From: an uncultured Chloroflexota bacterium | Lineage (GTDB): Bacteria; Chloroflexota; UBA4733 | Assembly (NCBI GenBank): GCA_937967325.1 | Contig: CALBSQ010000352.1 | Coordinates: 1-16,624 of the forward strand | Direction of reading: 5' to 3' | DNA: 16,624 nt | The notes under the pieces: generated by a model | Seen by the model: the letters and a program-made list of their open reading frames with translations, nothing else | What the model was told of the DNA's origin: nothing | The model's database searches: none | Made by a program: the position numbers and the translations under genes | Part shown: positions 12,450 to 16,624 of the stretch, piece after piece | Layout: every line of letters starts with the position of its first letter | Numbering within the stretch: the first letter of the stretch is position 1

Positions 12450-12941
12450 CTAACGTTGCGTCCTTTCCACAGCAGGCGCCGCGCCGTCGCGGGCCGAATC
12501 TATCGCCTCCGACAGGTCGCGCATGGCGATCAACAAGCGCTCGCGCGCTTCGGAGCTGAGCGGCGCGAGCAATTCACGAGTCGAATCCAAGACGGCGACC
12601 TGGGCCTCCTCCAGCAGCGCTCGACCCTCCGCGGTGACATCCAGCCGTACCGCCCGCCGGTCCTGCTCGTCGTGTCGTCGCTCGACCAGGCCGCGCGCGA
12701 CCAGGCCATCGATCACTCCCGTTACCGCGGACATGCCGACGTGCTGCTCCCGTGCCAGCTCGCTCGGCTGAGCCGAGCCGTACTTCAGGCGCGACAGGAC
12801 GAAAAGCTGCTGAGATGTGAGGTGACCTGGCAAGCTCCGCCATAACGCCGACGAGAAGATCGCCGACCAGGAGCGCTTGATGGTCCTCAGGAAGAGCGAC
12901 TCGAGCTCCGTGCCCGGCGGCGCCTCAACGGTGGTGTGCAT
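12450..12941 (-). CDS. MarR-family transcriptional regulator (controls the MFS gene)
   Basis: A 163-residue winged-helix regulator. The helix-turn-helix (about 58-86, QPSELAREQHVGMSAVTGVIDGL in part) is followed by the MarR wing, DEQDRRAVRLDVT (91-103), where the Asp-Arg pair is conserved. The N- and C-terminal helices would form the dimer interface. The ATG at 12941 has AGGGGA 5 bp upstream. It precedes the MFS exporter gene and is divergent from a second MarR gene. MarR proteins usually repress an adjacent efflux gene and release DNA on binding a phenolic or drug ligand; that role is inferred here. Its promoter and transcription start overlap two copies of CGTATAGTTC, the likely operator. 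Confidence 0.93.
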   Translation of the reverse strand: MHTTVEAPPGTELESLFLRTIKRSWSAIFSSALWRSLPGHLTSQQLFVLSRLKYGSAQPSELAREQHVGMSAVTGVIDGLVARGLVERRHDEQDRRAVRLDVTAEGRALLEEAQVAVLDSTRELLAPLSSEARERLLIAMRDLSEAIDSARDGAAPAVERTQR

Positions 12942-12955
12942 CTGATTCCCCTAAC

Positions 12956-12981
12956 GAACTATACGCTTGGAGAACTATACG
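12956..12981. promoter_or_regulatory. Direct-repeat operator candidate in front of the first marR gene
   Basis: GAACTATACG occurs twice, at 12956-12965 and 12972-12981, 16 bp start to start. One copy contains the -10 box of the minus-strand promoter and the other covers the expected transcription start, the position for a repressor. Confidence 0.6.
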
Positions 12982-13002
12982 GCTATCGAAGTATTTTCGC
13001 AA
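12974..13002 (-). promoter_or_regulatory. Promoter of the first marR gene
   Basis: On the minus strand TTGCGA (12997-13002), a 17-bp spacer and TATAGT (12974-12979). The expected start lies about 25 nt before the ATG at 12941. Confidence 0.65.
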
Positions 13003-13094
13003 GCGCCTGCCGACGGTCGCACGTTAGCATTGTCTTAGAAAGCGCGCCAACACGCCGGCTCTTCCTACGATGCACGCCAACTATGCGCCCAGAT

Positions 13095-13123
13095 CGTATA
13101 GTTTGACAGCTTCCAACTATTCG
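13095..13123. promoter_or_regulatory. Inverted-repeat operator candidate in front of the second marR gene
   Basis: CGTATAGTT (13095-13103) and AACTATTCG (13115-13123) are 9-bp inverted arms with one mismatch and an 11-bp spacer. The arms repeat the sequence found upstream of the divergent marR gene. The site overlaps the -35 box and the spacer of the plus-strand promoter. Confidence 0.6.
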
Positions 13124-13130
13124 GTATACT
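13103..13130 (+). promoter_or_regulatory. Promoter of the second marR gene and the adaptor operon
   Basis: TTGACA (13103-13108), a 16-bp spacer and TATACT (13125-13130): close to consensus. The expected start is near 13137, giving a leader of about 24 nt before the GTG start. Confidence 0.8.
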
Positions 13131-13160
13131 GCGAGTAATGGGCAGGGAAGGACGGCCGCT

Positions 13161-13694
13161 GTGACGGCGCGGGACGAGCTCATTGACCTGGTGCTGGGCC
13201 GTGTCCGCCAGATGGCCTTCCAGATGGTGTGCATGGCCGCCGCGGAGTGGGTAGAGCTCGATCTGTCGATGGCGCAGGTCAAAGTTCTCTTCGTGCTCGC
13301 GCAGGTCGAGCCGGCAACAGTGACCGCCATCGGCGAGCGTCTCGGGGTCGGACTCTCCACAGCCAGTCACCTGGTCGACCGGCTGGTCCAGGAACGCCTG
13401 GCCCTCCGAGACGAAGACCCGGAGGACCGCCGGCGTGCCCTAGTACGCCTGTCCGCGCGCGGCCACGAGCTCATTAATCGCTTGCACCAGGGGCGAGAGG
13501 AGTTTATGCGCCGCCTGCTCACCAGGATCGACGACGACGGCCTGAAGGCCTTGCTGACGGGCTCCGCGGCGCTTCACGGGGCAGCGGCGGCGGTCGCAGG
13601 TGAACAAGCAGTGCGAGGGCTACCGGACTCGGCCAGGAAATGGCCGGGAGTCGCCTCGAGTGGCGGGAGCATCACCGGAAGCTGGACGCCATGA
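13161..13694 (+). CDS. MarR-family transcriptional regulator (adaptor operon)
   Basis: A second winged-helix MarR regulator, 177 residues, clearly different from its divergent neighbour. The recognition region is about 53-80 (VTAIGERLGVGLSTASHLVDRL in part) and the wing DEDPEDRRRALVRLSARG is at 84-101. The last 35 residues are low in predicted structure. GTG at 13161 is chosen because GGGAAGG lies 9 bp upstream and the promoter is just ahead. It starts an operon with the lipoprotein adaptor (44 bp later) and the EmrA-like adaptor, so it probably autoregulates and controls that export system. Confidence 0.92.
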   Translation: MTARDELIDLVLGRVRQMAFQMVCMAAAEWVELDLSMAQVKVLFVLAQVEPATVTAIGERLGVGLSTASHLVDRLVQERLALRDEDPEDRRRALVRLSARGHELINRLHQGREEFMRRLLTRIDDDGLKALLTGSAALHGAAAAVAGEQAVRGLPDSARKWPGVASSGGSITGSWTP

Positions 13695-13738
13695 CTGCGG
13701 CGGTGCTCCACGATTCGAATCCACGGGAAGGTGGAGCT

Positions 13739-15943
13739 ATGCGCGCACGCGTCCTTGGATCGTTGATGCTGGCAGCTATGATCAGCTCAGCCTGCGCTGG
13801 CGGAATCGCCTCGCTGGGCGGGTCGAGCCAGCCGGCGGCGCCATTTACCGTCCAGGTCGTCACGGCCGAAAAGGCCAACATCGTGCAGACGTTGACGTAC
13901 AGCGGCGACGTGAAAGCGACATCGGCGGTCAACATTCTGCCTAAGCAGCCCGGCGCCCTTGTGTCGATCCCGGTGGGGGTCGGCAGCATCGTGAAACAAG
14001 GCGACCTCATCGCTCAGCTCGACCACACGTCGCTGGACATCAGCTTGGAACAAGCTCAGGCTGCGCTCCAAGCGGCGCAATCGAAGGTGTCCACCATTCA
14101 GGCTGGACCTCGCGACGAGAATGTGCGCCAGGCGCAGCTCGCCGTCGATAACGCCCAGCAGAAGCTGCAGAACATGCTGAACGGCACGCGACCGGAGCAG
14201 ACGGCCCAAGCCCAGGCGGCGGTCGACGCGGCCAAGGCCAGACTGGACGCGCTGCAGCATCCCCGATCAGAAACGGTGGCTCAAGCGCAGCTTCAGGTCG
14301 GCCAGGCCCAACAGCGGCTCGACGCGCTGCTCCATCCGCGTCCGGAAAACGTCGCCCAGGCGCTGTTGCAAGTCAATCAGGCCCAACAAAAGCTCGATGC
14401 GCTCACCCACCCGCGCGCCCAGACGATCGCCCAGGCGCAGCTCGGCGTCGATCAGGCCAAGCAGAAGCTGGGCACGATCCAGGCGGGGCCGCGACCGGAG
14501 ATTGTGCAGCAAGCCCAGGCCGGCCTCAGCCAGGCGCAAGCGGCGCTTCAGGCGCTCAAGAACGGTCCGAGCGACACGGATATCCAGCCTCTGCGCATCG
14601 CCGTCGATCAGGCCAAGAACGCGCTGCTCGCCGCCCAGCTTAATCGGGACGGCGCGTGCAACAACATCGGCAAGGTGATCGGTCCGGGCGCCTTCGGCAG
14701 CCAGCCCCTGTGCGACGCCGCGAACGCCCAGGTCAATGCCGCCCAGTCGGGCGTCGACGGCGCCGTGGCCAGCCTCGCCAAAGCTCAGGCGCCGGCCAAG
14801 GCCACCGATCTCCAACGAGCTCAGGCTGCTGTCGACCAGGCCCAGGCGGCGCTCAATCAGACCCAGCACCCCTTCACCGCTCAGGACTTGCAGCAAGTCC
14901 AGGACGCCGTGCAGAGCGCGCAGCAGCAGCTCGACCTGATCCAGCATCCTTCCCCCCAGGATGTCCAGCAGGCGCAGAACGCGGTGGCCATCGCCCAGCA
15001 GCAACTGGCGCTGGTGCAACGTCCGGCCTCCTCGCAGGACGTCCAGCAGGCGCAGAACGCGGTCGCGATTGCCCAGCAGCAGTTGGCGCTCGCCCAGCAA
15101 CCCGGCTCGCCCCAGGATGTCCAGCAGGCAGGAGCGGGCGTGACGCAAGCGGAGCAGCAGCTCAACCTGCTGCTCAAGCCATTCACCGACCAGGATATCC
15201 AGCAAGCGCGCAACGCGGTGGCCGCGGCCCAACAGCAGCTCGCGCTCGCCAAGCAACCCTACACGTCCCAGGATTTGCAGGCAGCGCAGGCGGGCGCCGC
15301 CCAGGCCCAGGCCGCGGTCGATGCCATCAAACAGTCGATCAAAGATGCCACGGTCACGGCTCCGGTAGACGGTGTGATCACCCAGAAGAGCCTCGACGTC
15401 GGGGCTACCGCATCGCCTGCCACCTCTATCGTGACGCTGTCCTCTAGCGGCGTCAAGGTACAGATTCCTGTCGACGGAACTCAGGTCGGCGCCCTGAAGC
15501 CGGGGCTGATCGCCAGTGTGACGCCGACGAGCGGCACGGGTCAGGCAATCCCCGCCAAAGTTGGCACGATCGCCCCCAGCGGCGATCCCCAGCGCAAGAC
15601 CTTCACGGTGGACGTCAATCCCGATCAACAGAGTAGCCAGTTGCTGGCCGGCACCTCCGTCCAGGTACAGATCACCGTCGCCGAGCACCGCGACGTGACG
15701 GCGGTACCCAAAGCCGCGGTCGTGCAACGAGCTGCCAAGCCGTACGTGTTCGTTGTCCAGAACAACGTCGCGAAGCAGGTACCAGTCACCGTCGGTCTCG
15801 CCAGTGATCAGCTCACCGAAATCACCAACGGACTGGCCGTAGGCGCCAACGTCATCGTCCAGGGCCAGCAGGATTTGAACGACGGCGACCGCGTCGCCGT
15901 CAGCAGCATCGTTTCCTTTCTGGACCGTATGAGATCCAACTAA
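13739..15943 (+). CDS. Lipoprotein HlyD-family adaptor with a repeat-built hairpin (adaptor B)
   Basis: An efflux adaptor of 734 residues. The N-terminus is a lipoprotein signal ending ISSAC, which puts the lipid on C19 and the rest outside the membrane. Order: first lipoyl half (about 60-95); ascending arm (102-305); tip with C307 and C325; descending arm (328-536); second lipoyl half (TVTAPVDGVITQK); beta-barrel (about 568-650); membrane-proximal domain (to about 720). The arms consist of 25-26-residue units, seven on each side. ATG at 13739 has GGAAGGTGGAG just upstream and starts the signal peptide; the frame back to 13640 overlaps marR and lacks a ribosome site. It sits between a MarR gene and an EmrA-like gene (19 bp gap). 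Periplasm-type names may not apply if the host has one membrane. Confidence 0.9.
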   Translation: MRARVLGSLMLAAMISSACAGGIASLGGSSQPAAPFTVQVVTAEKANIVQTLTYSGDVKATSAVNILPKQPGALVSIPVGVGSIVKQGDLIAQLDHTSLDISLEQAQAALQAAQSKVSTIQAGPRDENVRQAQLAVDNAQQKLQNMLNGTRPEQTAQAQAAVDAAKARLDALQHPRSETVAQAQLQVGQAQQRLDALLHPRPENVAQALLQVNQAQQKLDALTHPRAQTIAQAQLGVDQAKQKLGTIQAGPRPEIVQQAQAGLSQAQAALQALKNGPSDTDIQPLRIAVDQAKNALLAAQLNRDGACNNIGKVIGPGAFGSQPLCDAANAQVNAAQSGVDGAVASLAKAQAPAKATDLQRAQAAVDQAQAALNQTQHPFTAQDLQQVQDAVQSAQQQLDLIQHPSPQDVQQAQNAVAIAQQQLALVQRPASSQDVQQAQNAVAIAQQQLALAQQPGSPQDVQQAGAGVTQAEQQLNLLLKPFTDQDIQQARNAVAAAQQQLALAKQPYTSQDLQAAQAGAAQAQAAVDAIKQSIKDATVTAPVDGVITQKSLDVGATASPATSIVTLSSSGVKVQIPVDGTQVGALKPGLIASVTPTSGTGQAIPAKVGTIAPSGDPQRKTFTVDVNPDQQSSQLLAGTSVQVQITVAEHRDVTAVPKAAVVQRAAKPYVFVVQNNVAKQVPVTVGLASDQLTEITNGLAVGANVIVQGQQDLNDGDRVAVSSIVSFLDRMRSN
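14111..15337 (+). repeat. 25-26-residue tandem repeats forming the arms of adaptor B
   Basis: Ascending units begin at residues 125, 151, 176, 201, 226, 252 and 278, with a P-R-P-E-type break then V-A-Q-A-Q. Descending units begin at 353, 379, 405, 430, 456, 482 and 508, with P-(F/S/Y)-(T/P)-x-Q-D-(L/V/I)-Q. Seven units lie on each side of the cysteine tip. Two descending units are almost identical (residues 408-425 and 433-450). Confidence 0.85.
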
Positions 15944-15962
15944 CTAAAGCAGGAGGACAGCA

Positions 15963-16624
15963 ATGGCGGTTGACGAGCGGTCCGAGGGGCGCGAGCGGGC
16001 GGCCCTTGGGCGGGAGCCGGTGGCAGCGCCACCGGCCACGACGAATGGCGTCGGCCAGCCGGGGACTGGCGTATCTGGTCGCCCAGCGGCGAGCCCAGTC
16101 GGCACGGCGCGACGCCGGCTGCCGCGGCGTGTGCTCATCCCGGCGCTGGTGGTGGTGATCATTATCGCCGCCATCATCGGCTTCAACTACTGGCGAAATC
16201 AGACGCTGTACGTGTCGACCGATAACGCCATGGTGTCGGGCGATATGGTGCAGGTAGGCACGGTCAACACCGGCCAACTCAGCAGCGTCGCGGTCGACGT
16301 GGGCAGCACCGTGCATCAGGGAGATATCGTCGCCAACCTCACCCTGCCCAGCACGCTCAGCGTCACCGACAGCGGCACGCCGCGCCTGGGGTTCCGCGGC
16401 ACGCAAGACGTGCAAGCGCCGGTCACGTCGCCGATCGACGGCGTGGTCGTGCAGCGCCTGGGCAATCCCGGCGACACTATCGCGGCCGGGCAAACGATTA
16501 TCACGGTCGTCGACCCGTCGCGACTGTGGGTGCAGGCGCAGATCAATGAGAACACGGTTGGACGCGTCAAGGTCGGTCAGGCGGTCGACGTCCACGCCGA
16601 TTCGCTGGGCGCCACGGTGCCGGG
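15963..16624 (+). CDS. EmrA-like HlyD-family adaptor without a coiled-coil hairpin (partial, runs off right edge)
   Basis: The frame is open for 220 codons to the end of the window. A disordered Pro/Ala-rich cytoplasmic tail (1-55) precedes one membrane anchor (about 57-76). Then YVSTDNAMVSGDMVQVG, the EmrA/HlyD N-terminal strand, and the two lipoyl halves: about 97-125 (VDVGSTVHQGDIVANL) and 152-185 (APVTSPIDGVVVQRLGNPGDTIAAGQTI). Only about 26 residues join them, so the usual helical hairpin is missing. The beta-barrel starts about 187 (LWVQAQINENTVGRVKVGQ). AGGAGG lies 6 bp before the ATG. Third gene of the marR operon; an MFS or ABC exporter gene may follow beyond the window. Confidence 0.88.
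   Translation, partial: MAVDERSEGRERAALGREPVAAPPATTNGVGQPGTGVSGRPAASPVGTARRRLPRRVLIPALVVVIIIAAIIGFNYWRNQTLYVSTDNAMVSGDMVQVGTVNTGQLSSVAVDVGSTVHQGDIVANLTLPSTLSVTDSGTPRLGFRGTQDVQAPVTSPIDGVVVQRLGNPGDTIAAGQTIITVVDPSRLWVQAQINENTVGRVKVGQAVDVHADSLGATVP

Noticed and set aside
13640..13738. Upstream ATG for adaptor B
   Set aside because: It overlaps the marR gene, has no ribosome site and would bury the lipoprotein signal peptide 33 residues inside the protein.
14111..15337. Regular ~75-78-bp periodicity as a CRISPR-like or satellite array
   Set aside because: The period is a whole number of codons, the frame is open throughout and the conserved positions are amino acids, so it is a protein repeat.
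14267..15727. Long open frame on the minus strand opposite adaptor B
   Set aside because: It mirrors the Gln/Ala repeat codons of the plus-strand gene; its Leu/Arg/Gly composition and lack of family motifs mark it as a shadow.

Overview
The window is GC-rich bacterial DNA. Mixed gene content, a rib operon behind an FMN riboswitch, very long Gln/Ala-rich HlyD-type adaptors, alternative TTG/GTG starts and several unrelated palindromic repeats are compatible with a Chloroflexota-like or other deep-branching organism. No rRNA or other phylogenetic marker is present, so this placement is only a guess.

Positions 1-2282 (minus strand) hold the start of a riboflavin operon: promoter, FMN riboswitch, terminator hairpin, ribD, then a riboflavin synthase (ribE). 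The ribE frame does not stop. It runs through a 159-bp palindromic element into what looks like the N-terminus of DHBP synthase (RibB) and leaves the window at base 1. Positions 2301-2443 are a second palindromic element, lying between the rib promoter and the next operon. Positions 2465-4721 (minus) carry two adjacent Gfo/Idh/MocA-type dehydrogenases. A Nudix hydrolase (4870-5379, plus) is divergent from them.

Positions 5380-5692 contain only hairpins. Then comes a 785-residue membrane-anchored HlyD-family adaptor (5693-8050). Its last residues and stop codon lie in a third palindromic element (7995-8176). A Bfd-like [2Fe-2S] protein (TTG start) and a tandem GNAT acetyltransferase follow on the plus strand. 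An unrecognised 228-residue gene (9442-10128, minus) faces them; it lies about 255 nt downstream of a near-consensus promoter. A fourth palindromic element (33-bp perfect arms) and a strong hairpin separate it from the efflux region.

The efflux region is organised around two divergent MarR-type regulators (12450-12941 minus; 13161-13694 plus). One drives toward a DHA2/EmrB-type MFS exporter. The other leads into a lipoprotein adaptor with a giant coiled-coil hairpin, followed by an EmrA-like adaptor that lacks a hairpin and is cut by the right edge. Both regulator promoters overlap copies of the same sequence, CGTATAGTT(C), and an identical 10-mer lies upstream of the Bfd-like gene.

The most unusual items are: (i) the two giant adaptors, whose hairpin arms are near-symmetric tandem repeats (6+6 units of 32 residues in one, 7+7 units of 25-26 in the other) and whose tips share a two-cysteine motif; (ii) the pairing of a long-hairpin lipoprotein adaptor with a hairpin-less adaptor; (iii) the palindromic element bridging RibE and RibB in frame; and (iv) the shared operator-like sequence.
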